A stretch of 64,000 bases of DNA from Bin80 sp965116685 (GTDB taxonomy: Bacteria; Bacteroidota; Rhodothermia; Rhodothermales; Bin80), in NCBI GenBank assembly GCA_965116685.1, contig OZ220707.1, forward strand, positions 186,001 through 250,000. Reading direction: 5' to 3'. The translations under genes and the position numbers were made by a program. Positions 56,134 through 64,000 of this stretch are shown here, one piece after another; positions within the stretch are counted from its first letter, which is position 1, and every line of letters begins with the position of its first letter. The notes under the pieces were generated by a model. It saw only the letters and a list, made by a program, of their open reading frames with translations, was not told the origin of the DNA and made no database searches.

Positions 56134-57810
56134 TTAATTCTCGGCGACCTTCTTGTCAAGTTCTTCAAACGTAAAGCGGACGCTCATAATATAAGGAGAC
56201 TCGTCTTTCATCCAGTGACCATACGTAGTTGTAACCACAGTCCCGTCGGAGAGTATCTCAACTCCCGGATAGGCGGTGTCGGCCCCCTCCTGGTTGTCCA
56301 TGAATCGCACACGGTATTGCCCTTCCCGACCATGTACGATATCCTCATAAGTGCCAACCCACCCAACCCAGTCGCCCCATGTGGGTGAAACATGCGTACG
56401 GTCACGAAATGAAATAAACAGTCGACCATCCGGGCCGTAGATGGCCTGATGTCTGTCGCCAGTGAGAGCACCTGTAACTTCCTTTGGTGTGCTCCATGTT
56501 ACCCCTTCATCATCTGAGAACGTTACGAAGCTATTGAACCGACGGCTATTCTCTCTCAGTAGCATAGCGAGCTGTTGACCATCAGGAGACCGAATAACAC
56601 CTGGTTCGCATAGATCAGCCGCAGGATGGGTTACGACAACTTCCGGCGGACTCCAAGTTCGTCCGCCATCGGACGATACTGTCTTGTACACATAAAATTG
56701 CCCACGCTCTTCCTCGTTTCCATTGATAAATCTACCGTCGTCATGAAAAAATGCCATATAGCGGCCATCACGTAATTGGATTAGGTCCCCCATAGCCACG
56801 ATTCCACCAAAATCTCCAATGGGCTCCAGTGGGCTCCAAGTGTCTCCATTGTCCTCAGAAATAGCCATGCGGATGGGATACAACCCGGAAAACATGATTA
56901 AGCGCCTTGTCCCATCACGGTCGACGACCGGATAGAGGGTTGGGACCTCCTGTGAGGTTGACCAGTTATCCGGCACGGGGAGACGATCACTCCAAGTGAG
57001 CCCGCCGTCCTGACTTTTTTTCATTACAATCGCACCGCGACCGTGTCCCTTTGGATATACGGTGATAATTGTATGCTGGTCATCCAACAGTACAGTGGTT
57101 GGATGTCCAAGGTACTGGTTGGGTTCTCGATCCACCAATACTTGTCGATGGGTCTCTTCGGCAAGATCAACGAGCGGGATACTGAACCCGCCGGGATTGA
57201 TCGTACCACTTGGGCTGAAAGTGCCTGTGCTGGCAAATTTCCGGATGCGGAGTGTACCATTGCTCACAGGTGCTACACGGCCAAGCGGTGAGAATGTAAA
57301 ACCAAAACGCCCGATAGCTGCAAAGCTGCCTACCGAATGAACCAACTGGTCATCAATCAGAAACTGGATTGTGCCATCTGTTCGGGCAACTTCAAAAGTA
57401 AACCATTCTCCGGGTTCAAGATGAGGGCGGGCAGCGCCAAGAACCACATGACGCCGACCTGCTAAAGCACCAGACAGATATAACTGTTGATTGGGTCCAT
57501 CAAAACCGAGATAGCTGTCTCCCAACTGGAATGCTGCACCCGTAGTATTTAGCTCGGAAAGACTGAGCTGTGCGGTTATCTGGAAATCCCCCATCGCAAG
57601 GTCATGACCGGCGAATAGCCCTGCTTCAGTTGACGCGCCTGATTTAATTGCAATAAATCCATTTTGCTCAACCCACGTACCCAGACTGCCCATTTCCACG
57701 ACACCATTCTGAGTGACCGTAATGGTTTCCTGTGCCAGGGATGCAAATGTCAGTAGCACTGTGCCCATGAGCATACACACTAGTTGCTTGATTAATCTGA
57801 AGCGTCGCAT
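56134..57810 (-). CDS. Exported exo-alpha-sialidase (BNR repeats)
   Basis: 558 aa from ATG 57810, with a signal peptide (LIKQLVCMLMGTVLLTFASL). An N-terminal lectin-like domain (about 30-200) precedes a six-bladed sialidase with at least four Asp boxes: SQDGGLTWSDR, SEDNGDTWSPL, SSDGGRTWSPP, SDDEGVTWSTP. Removes terminal sialic acids from glycans outside the cell. Downstream of the lyase by 38 nt in the same direction, so it belongs to the sialic acid unit. Confidence 0.88.
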   Translation of the reverse strand: MRRFRLIKQLVCMLMGTVLLTFASLAQETITVTQNGVVEMGSLGTWVEQNGFIAIKSGASTEAGLFAGHDLAMGDFQITAQLSLSELNTTGAAFQLGDSYLGFDGPNQQLYLSGALAGRRHVVLGAARPHLEPGEWFTFEVARTDGTIQFLIDDQLVHSVGSFAAIGRFGFTFSPLGRVAPVSNGTLRIRKFASTGTFSPSGTINPGGFSIPLVDLAEETHRQVLVDREPNQYLGHPTTVLLDDQHTIITVYPKGHGRGAIVMKKSQDGGLTWSDRLPVPDNWSTSQEVPTLYPVVDRDGTRRLIMFSGLYPIRMAISEDNGDTWSPLEPIGDFGGIVAMGDLIQLRDGRYMAFFHDDGRFINGNEEERGQFYVYKTVSSDGGRTWSPPEVVVTHPAADLCEPGVIRSPDGQQLAMLLRENSRRFNSFVTFSDDEGVTWSTPKEVTGALTGDRHQAIYGPDGRLFISFRDRTHVSPTWGDWVGWVGTYEDIVHGREGQYRVRFMDNQEGADTAYPGVEILSDGTVVTTTYGHWMKDESPYIMSVRFTFEELDKKVAEN

Positions 57811-57848
57811 AGGTAATGGGAGAATCGGTTGCAAAGAAGGGATCATTT

Positions 57849-58781
57849 TCAGTCGATATGTTTTCGCCCCCATTCAAAAAATCCGATTGCTTCCAGTGCT
57901 TTGTGCATTTCTGAAATTTGTGTTGGTGTAGCAGTGGAATGGGGCAACCTGTGGGGGCCACAATCCTGGCCAATCAGGTTCATAATGGCTTTGAATCCTG
58001 GGCGTCCACAGGTTTTCAGGATTACTTTTATCATTTTTGAGGCTCTCGTCTGATCGCGCCGAGCTTCTTCTATCCGTCCCTGCTCACAGCAGGCGATCAG
58101 ATGGTTATATAGTGGTGCGGCAAAATTGTATGTCGTACCCACTGCTCCGCGCATACCGATCATCCATGCACCGAGAAGCATCTCATCAACGCCGAATACA
58201 AAGTCATACTTTTCGGCATAAGGACATGCTGAGACCTCGTACAGGCGTGTATCCGAAAATTTTATGCCAACGAGCGAGTGCAATTCCTGAGCCGCCAAAT
58301 GAAAGAACTCATTCAGATCCAACTCTACTCCCGTTTTTCCGGGGATATGATAGTAATAGAATGGGAGCTCAGGTGCACCTGCGGTAATCATAGCCAGGCA
58401 ACTCACCAGTGCTCTTGTAGAGTCAGGCTTAAAATAGTAAGGGGGCACGGCCGAAATAGCACTGGCTCCGATCTGCTGGGCGTGCCTAGCGAGAATTTGT
58501 GCTTCCTGTAGGCTGTTATGTCCGACATGAACTACGACAGGTACACGACCCGCAGCAGCCTGTACAAATGCTGCCGCGGTCCGTTGTCGTTCGTGGAGTG
58601 TCAGTGAAACTCCCTCCCCCGTACTACCCAGTACATATAATGCAGAGACACCGTCTTTCAGTAAGTGTTCGACCAAGCCTGGGATACGCTCAAGAGCCAC
58701 TACAGCATCACTTTTCATAGGTGTGAACGCTGCTGCAACAAGACCTGTAAGCCGCATTGATTTATTGATCGACATCCGCAT
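57849..58781 (-). CDS. nanA: N-acetylneuraminate lyase
   Basis: 310 aa TIM barrel of the DapA family. Lyase-type motifs: VLGSTGEGVSLT, PFYYYHIPGKTGVELDL (Tyr), LVGIKFSDTRLYE (Schiff-base Lys), FVFGVDEMLL and GAVGTTYNF, close to the animal/bacterial NAL branch rather than DapA. Splits sialic acid into ManNAc and pyruvate in the cytosol. 23 nt after the symporter gene. Confidence 0.88.
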   Translation of the reverse strand: MRMSINKSMRLTGLVAAAFTPMKSDAVVALERIPGLVEHLLKDGVSALYVLGSTGEGVSLTLHERQRTAAAFVQAAAGRVPVVVHVGHNSLQEAQILARHAQQIGASAISAVPPYYFKPDSTRALVSCLAMITAGAPELPFYYYHIPGKTGVELDLNEFFHLAAQELHSLVGIKFSDTRLYEVSACPYAEKYDFVFGVDEMLLGAWMIGMRGAVGTTYNFAAPLYNHLIACCEQGRIEEARRDQTRASKMIKVILKTCGRPGFKAIMNLIGQDCGPHRLPHSTATPTQISEMHKALEAIGFFEWGRKHID

Positions 58782-58804
58782 TATTCTGGTTTATCGTTCG
58801 GCAA

Positions 58805-60873
58805 TCAATTTCCCAAGGTATAAATTGTTAACCCGCTAAGTTGTGTCTGATGCTTGGGAAGGATGTTACTCATGATATATCCTACGACAAAGCAGGTCAG
58901 TATACCAATACTTGCATAAAGAAAGAAGTGAATGGCGGTGAACGCACTTACCAGATAGAGTACGATTACGCTGGTGCAGGCACCAATCAGTGCTCCGGTA
59001 CCATGTGCGCTGCGCGTGAAGATACCCAGAGCAAAGAGACCTGCCAGGCTACTCCCCAATAACCCCAGTAGTTCAAGGAAAAAGTCGAACAATGAAGCAA
59101 TTTCGATTGTAGCCATTAATAAGCTAATGGCCGTGGCTAGAAAGCCCAGCCCGACAGTCAGCCATTTGGCCAATCGTAGACGGGTCGACGCAGTGGAACG
59201 CGACTTGAATCTCTTGTAAAAATCGCACACCAGTGCAGCAGCGGCGCTATTGAGACTGCTGTCAAGGCTGGACATGGCTGCGGCGAAAATTCCGGCAATC
59301 AGGAGTCCTGATATCCCCTGAGGCAACTGTTGTATAATAAACAACGGGAAGATTGCGTCGGTTGATAGTGAAGGTTCCAGAGCACTTGCGTGCTGTTGAT
59401 AGAATACAAACAAGGCCGTACCTAAACAGAAGAAAAGGAGGCTGCCAGGGATAGTGAGTGCTGCATTGGTCCAGACAGATCGCGCAGCAAGGTTTTCATT
59501 TGCCGTGGTCAGATAGCGTTGGACTACAGTTTGGTCCGCCGTATAGGGGATCAAGTTGCTGAAAATTGAACCTCCCAGCACCACCCAGACTGCCGTAGTC
59601 GTAGCATCCCACGACCAAGTTAGCATATGAAATTTGTCCTCAGATGTGGCAATTTCAATCAAACCAGAGGCTCCGCCTTCAATGTTCGAGACCAAAATAA
59701 TCAGGCTGAAAAAAGCACCTCCCAAGAGCACAATTACTTGCATAACATCTGACCAAATAACGGCTTCCATGCCTCCCAATGCCGTATAAAAGGTGCTCAG
59801 TAATCCCATCAGTAATATAGCGAGGTACAGATTGAAGCCTGTGACTGCAGATAGGGCTATTGCAGGGAGAAAGATCACTACTCCCATACGCCCTAGCTGG
59901 AGGAAAATAAATGCAACGCTACCGAAAAGGCGCACCGCTACATTAAAACGTTGCTCTAAATATTCATAAGCTGTCGTGATTTGGAGCCGACGGAAGAAAG
60001 GGAGATAAAGGTATACGACGATCGGAGCCACCAACAGAATCGCAATTTGCCCAAGAAAATACACCCAATCCGTAGCATAGGCCTTGGCCGGTATTGCCAT
60101 GAAGGTGATCGCACTCAGTTGTGTCCCAAAGATGCTGATTCCTGCCGCCCACCACGGGATGGATCTGCGAGCTAGAAAATAATCCGTGTCACTTTTCCCA
60201 CGATTGTAAAAATACAGGCCCATTCCTGCAAGGACCAGAAAATAGACCGCCACAACAATGAAGTTTATCGTGCCAAAAGGGGGAACTGTATTTCTCGGCG
60301 TGACTTGCCAAACCGCAGCGGTCCGTACTCCTGGGCGTATTTCACCACTCGGGATGAAAATCTTATCGCCTTGTTGCACCGTTGGAACAGTAACCTGTCC
60401 CATAGGCAAAGTCCCCAAGTGCGCCCAAGTATCAGTGATAACGTGATAGGCCAGAACATTTCGGCTGAATCCTGGATGCTGGTTGCCGAGCTCTTGAACG
60501 CGATCTACATCCACTCCAGTATTGCCTCCCAACACTAGAAGGTGTGAGGGCCCTAAAGAAATCGCAGGAGAAGGGGCCGCAGCTGTGGGATATGGTAGAT
60601 CATACAGTTGCTCCCATCCGTGTTGAGGACGATATCGATAGGCATCGATGAGAAACTCATGAGCTACTGAGCTGACCGTATTTGGCTCTAATGCGGTGCC
60701 ACTGAAGAGATAAAATGCCCCGTCTAATGCACCCGCCACAGCGCTATGTCGGGGGAGTCCCGGCAAGGGTTCAAGTATTTGCCATCGAGCATCAGGGTCA
60801 GCAAGATTCAATGCCCAGAAATCCTTGCTTGCGACGGTATCGTTAGGGTTCTCCAACCCTCCGGCCATATATA
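58805..60873 (-). pseudogene. Kelch mutarotase - sodium:solute symporter fusion, 3' part
   Basis: Reads MAGGLENPNDTVASKDFWAL and further kelch repeats (SAVAGALDGAFYLFSG, SHLLVLGGNTGVDVDR), then from about residue 200 an SSS symporter (YFLARRSIPWWAAGISIFGT, AAAMSSLDSSLNSAAAALV). The kelch part is cut at its N-terminus by the insertion at 60874-62869. If the element and one TATATA copy are taken out, it joins in frame to 62876-63362 (GDTLYMAGG), giving a protein of about 851 aa. NanM-like mutarotase joined to a NanT-like transporter is the natural reading. A truncated product from ATG 60868 could still be made. Confidence 0.85.
60868..60873. repeat. Target duplication TATATA (left)
   Basis: TATATA, repeated at 62870-62875; removal of one copy with the element restores the reading frame. 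Confidence 0.85.
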
Positions 60874-62869
60874 GTGTCTGTCCAGGAATACCAGAACATC
60901 CTTAAAATGTGCCCTGTAGGCCTCCTACGGCCGTTTTTTAGCGTAATTCTCTAGATTTTTCCTCCACGAGTTTCTAAAGCCCCCTCGGTGGTGGGCGATT
61001 TTCAGGAAAATCCACAATCCCTGAAAAACCTGTATTGGAAGCATCCCAAGGCGGTTTTTACTCTGAATTTATTCTTCAGATTTGTCGATCCATGCCTGGA
61101 TCATGGGAGTATAAGTGGAACCGGGCCGTTCATCTTCAACTTTTTTTTGCGATGCGAAAAGCGTATGACTTTCAATTATCAATGGATTGCATCTCCATGG
61201 AGGAGATCTAGCTTGATCCAAGAAGCCGGGATGTGATTCAAGTATTTCTGTATGGGCTCCGACAAATTTTTCTGGACCTCCCGACCCGATTGAAGTTGAT
61301 GGATCTTTTGGAGAGGTATAAACCGGGAACCCGTAAGAATTGTGGGCGCCCCGGAATGGACGTGTGGAATATCTTGGTTTTGGCCGGCCTGAAGCAGGCG
61401 CTGCATTGCAACTATGATCTTTTGACCGCTTTGGCGAACCATATGGATATTGTGCGGCAGATGCTGGGGCATGGAGCGGACGATCGGACCCGCTACACTC
61501 GTTCCGCCATTCATGATAACGTATCGGCACTGTCCCCCGAATTGCTGGTGCAGGTCAATTGTTTGGTGGTCAAACTTGGGCACCGAATGGTCGGCAAACC
61601 CGAGGGCGAGACGCTCAAATGTCGGTGCGACTCGAAACCGGTGAAGACCAATGTTCGCTTTCCGACCGATCTGCTGTTGCTCTGGGACTCGGTACGTTGT
61701 CTGATTCGTGTCAGTGCGAAGATGGGCAAATCATTTGGGATGGATGGTTGGCTGCAACACAAAAGTCTGAGCAATAAGGTCTACCGGGAATATAGGGCAG
61801 CTCGGAAGGGTCAGCGGCGTAACTACAAACTCAAGAACGTTCGCAGATATCTGCGCAGCAGTCGTGCGATGGTCAAAAAATCTCTTGACCTTCTGGAGCA
61901 GATCAATGCACTGGAGCAGGAGATTTTGGCCCGTTCCGGCCCCCGTTCCAATGCAGATCAAGCCACTTTGCAGGAAATTTTTGAGGCAAAACAGGAACTC
62001 TGTCTGTATCTGGACTACATTGCGCGATTTTCCGATCAGATCCAGCGCCGCATCTTTGAAGGAGAGCAGATTCCTACCCACGAGAAAATCTATTCGATCT
62101 TCAAGCCGTTCACGCGATGGATCGTCAAGGGCAAGGCAGGAATCCTCTGCGAGTTGGGGGTCCCGGTCGCGGTGATTGAAGATGAGGATCAATTTGTTTT
62201 AGGCTACGGGATTCTTTGGGAGGGAACCGACAAGGATATTGCGATTCCCCTGGTGAAGACCTTGGAGGCACAGTATCCAGGGATCTCCATGACCTGCTCG
62301 TTTGACCGGGCGTTTTACAGTCCTGAGGTGCGTAAGCAGTTGGATGAAAAGCTGGAAGTTACGGCCATGCCGAAGAAAGGGGGGCGGACCCAAGAGGAAC
62401 AAGCACGTCAGAATGACCCGGCTTACCAGAACGCACGGAAGGGGCATGCGGGAGTAGAGTCCTGCATGAACCATCTCAACCATCGAGGCTTGTCACTGGT
62501 GCGTGAGACCAGCAGCGAAAGCTTCGAACGTGTGGTGGCAACCTCGGTATTGGCCGCGAACATCCACCGGTTGGGGACGCTAGTGCGAGATCAGGAACGA
62601 AAGCGTCTCAGACGTCTCCAGAAACAACGCAAGCGATTGCGGCGCGCGGCGTAGCCATCCCGCTTATCCGAGGAAGAACATCAAGTGGCTCGTACGGGCG
62701 GATGCGAGAGGTGTGTCCAGTAGATACGAAATACCTGTAATACAGAAAAATCCAGCACAAACAAGTGTCTCAAAAACGACCGCCCCACCAATAATCAAAC
62801 GGATTGAACCAAAATGAACCCCAATATCTCGGAACAGACCCGGAGCACAGGCATTTTCTGGACAGACAC
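60874..62869 (+). mobile_element. ISNCY-type insertion sequence (1,996 bp)
   Basis: Ends GTGTCTGTCCAGGAA (left) and, inward from the right, GTGTCTGTCCAGAAA. Flanked by TATATA. Contains one transposase (61233-62654) with about 360 nt before and 215 nt after it. The right 69 bp are identical to the inverted copy at the window end (63932-64000). Confidence 0.9.
61233..62654 (+). CDS. ISNCY-family transposase
   Basis: 473 aa, GTG start at 61233 since the frame closes upstream at 61209. DDE-type: LKCRCDSKPVKTNVRFPTDL (first Asp, with the ISNCY phrase RFPTDL), MTCSFDRAFYSPEV (second Asp), and KGHAGVESCMNHLNHRGL (Glu); also YSIFKPFTRWIVKGKAG. A basic tail (RKRLRRLQKQRKRLRRAA) ends it. Looks intact. 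Confidence 0.88.
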   Translation: MIQVFLYGLRQIFLDLPTRLKLMDLLERYKPGTRKNCGRPGMDVWNILVLAGLKQALHCNYDLLTALANHMDIVRQMLGHGADDRTRYTRSAIHDNVSALSPELLVQVNCLVVKLGHRMVGKPEGETLKCRCDSKPVKTNVRFPTDLLLLWDSVRCLIRVSAKMGKSFGMDGWLQHKSLSNKVYREYRAARKGQRRNYKLKNVRRYLRSSRAMVKKSLDLLEQINALEQEILARSGPRSNADQATLQEIFEAKQELCLYLDYIARFSDQIQRRIFEGEQIPTHEKIYSIFKPFTRWIVKGKAGILCELGVPVAVIEDEDQFVLGYGILWEGTDKDIAIPLVKTLEAQYPGISMTCSFDRAFYSPEVRKQLDEKLEVTAMPKKGGRTQEEQARQNDPAYQNARKGHAGVESCMNHLNHRGLSLVRETSSESFERVVATSVLAANIHRLGTLVRDQERKRLRRLQKQRKRLRRAA

Positions 62870-63362
62870 TATATAGGGTATCTCCAACTACTGTTCCGCT
62901 GGCAAAGGCTCTGGGTTGTGGGAGTGCTGGTAATAATCGCTGGGAGATTTTCTGGCCCTCCCAACGCAGTGCGATCACCTCTACAAAATGTTCTAGGGCA
63001 TTACCCCCACCTGCACAGATTACTTCATCTCCCCATTGGGCAGCTACTGCATATCCCATCGGCCGGGCAAGTGTAAATCCACTTTCCCACTCCCTGAATG
63101 AAGAGGCCAGAACGTAGATGCTGTCAGTCCAAATTTTCTCCCCACCCTGCAGGAACGGGGTACGAAAATGTGCACCTCCGGCCACGATCAGTGCCCCATT
63201 TGAGATTCCAGCACATGGGCCACCTACTCCGATTGAATCCGGTAAATCGGGCAACCGGTGCCAGTCAAGTAATTCTTTGCTTGGCACGTCCTGGCCTTGC
63301 AGCGTAGCGACTTGGAAGAGCAGGACGAATAGGAGAATGACTCGTTTGGCCGATTTTATCAT
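62870..63362 (-). pseudogene. Kelch mutarotase - symporter fusion, 5' part
   Basis: Signal peptide (ILLFVLLFQVATLQGQ) and the first kelch repeats: GGPCAGISNGALIVAGGAHF, YAVAAQWGDEVICAGGGNAL, FASGTVVGDTLY, where the insertion occurs. The frame then runs some 70 codons into the element to 62664, giving a useless tail. Start ATG 63362. The N-acetylneuraminate epimerase fold (kelch) is known as NanM; being exported fits action before uptake. Confidence 0.85.
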
Positions 63363-63390
63363 GAATAAATCGCCCGTCTATCCCCCCTTG

Positions 63391-63925
63391 CTAATCATCA
63401 TCAGGGCAAATTTCACTGATTGCTTCATTTGCCCCATCTAGACTCCACTTGAACCGTAGTGGGAGATCCCAACGTCCAGTAACTGGAATAATCATTTCCA
63501 ACGTCTCACCTTTTAACCACTCATGGTCGAGGCTATCGTTAATGTCCGGGGGAACTAGGCTGTATTGCCAGCCACGCCATTCACGCGGCCCATTCACGCT
63601 CCATAGTCCCCATTCCACACCTTCTTGGGGAATAAATGCTACTGAACTACGGTCAATCACGAAACCACGCCACAGCATTTTTTTGCCATCAAGTCGTACC
63701 GGCAAATCCATCTCTGCACCTACCGTATAAAACAGAGGCTCCCGTGCAAATTCATACGTGGCGTCGGATGCCCCCCCTCAATAAAGCGTCTAGAACGTCT
63801 GATTCCAATACCCCCCGAACTTGAGACACAGTATTAAGCCTCTTCCGCATATGGAGAATATACTCATTTCTCGCACAGTCGACTATCAACGTCCCTCGTA
63901 CACTCCCCACCTCCCCGCCTTCCTG
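63391..63925 (-). pseudogene. Unrecognised gene, 3' part, frameshifted and cut by IS
   Basis: Minus strand. The upper part (63925 to about 63775) reads EGGEVGSVRGTLIVDCARNE and LNTVSQVRGVLESDVLDALL; at a run of seven G (63771-63777) the frame shifts to SDATYEFAREPLFYTVGAEM and on to WGLWSVNGPREWRGWQYSLV and a stop at 63391. No family recognised. It lies 28 nt before the kelch fusion gene and so was probably part of the sialic acid operon. Confidence 0.5.
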
Positions 63926-63931
63926 TATATA

Positions 63932-64000
63932 GTGTCTGTCCAGAAAATGCCTGTGCTCCGGGTCTGTTCCGAGATATTGGGGTTCATTTTGGTTCAATCC
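63932..64000 (-). mobile_element. Second copy of the ISNCY element, opposite orientation (partial)
   Basis: 69 bp identical to the reverse complement of 62801-62869, starting GTGTCTGTCCAGAAA and preceded by TATATA (63926-63931). It must continue past the window. Confidence 0.88.

Noticed and set aside
62664..62869. C-terminal 70 codons of the kelch 5' part as a real domain
   Set aside because: These codons lie within the IS element and the same sequence recurs in the second copy at the window end.
60868..62875. TATA (4 bp) as target duplication of the ISNCY element, with ends at TAGTG
   Set aside because: Removal with 4 bp leaves the kelch gene out of frame; 6 bp (TATATA) restores GDTLYMAGG.

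Overview
The window looks like the chromosome of a Gram-negative, aerobic heterotroph of the Bacteroidota/Rhodothermota lineage. Four things in the sequence point there. A secreted protein at 39677-41761 ends in a type IX secretion (Por) sorting domain. An N-succinyl/N-acetylornithine-type carbamoyltransferase sits inside the arginine operon. Several promoters carry the Bacteroidota -7 element TAnnTTTG (24979-24986 and 47285-47292 on the minus strand, 39583-39590 on the plus strand). Many secreted DUF1080, SMP-30, PQQ and LVIVD proteins are typical of marine members of this group. This is inference from gene content; no rRNA or tRNA was seen.

Layout. 1-8783: end of a Fic-like gene; proline/glutamate catabolism (pruA plus a DapB-like dehydrogenase); a minus-strand operon of sugar MFS transporter, sodium:solute symporter and 7TM-HD phosphodiesterase. 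9450-22647: a plus-strand block of periplasmic or extracellular sugar oxidation genes: creatininase-family hydrolase, a DUF1080-ThuA-PQQ fusion protein, cytochrome c, two SMP-30/gluconolactonase paralogues, a HAD phosphatase with no usual start codon, and a lipoprotein PQQ dehydrogenase with a built-in cytochrome c. A GC-rich Sel1-repeat gene, with the remnant of a second copy, separates the two SMP-30 genes. 22867-34448 (minus): DUF1080 hydrolase and nucleoside-type transporter, LVIVD and DUF305 proteins, a very large exported protein, TPM protein, molybdate uptake modBA without modC, a zinc-ribbon TPR protein and HU. 34906-37656: PEP carboxylase.

37837-47719 is an accessory, decaying zone: a broken AAA ATPase + DUF4276 (TOPRIM-like) pair that resembles two-gene anti-phage modules, a fragment of a second copy of that ATPase, another ATPase split by an ISL3 element, and an IS1634-family element flanked by perfect 110-bp direct repeats inside an IS110-like remnant. 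47742-56067 returns to housekeeping: nuclease-family secreted protein, moaA, and a tightly overlapping argG-argC-argD-argF'-argB-argE operon.

56134-64000 (minus) is a sialic acid utilisation operon: secreted sialidase, N-acetylneuraminate lyase, and a kelch mutarotase (NanM-like) fused to a sodium:solute symporter. The fusion gene is split by a 1,996-bp ISNCY-type element with a TATATA duplication, and a second copy of the same element enters at the right edge in the opposite orientation, next to another frameshifted gene. The pathway is being lost in this strain, or the insertions are recent. The clearest unusual observations are the two precisely reconstructable IS insertions, the 110-bp duplication, the ThuA domain with a duplicated insert, the AUC-start HAD gene, and the decayed ATPase/DUF4276 module.
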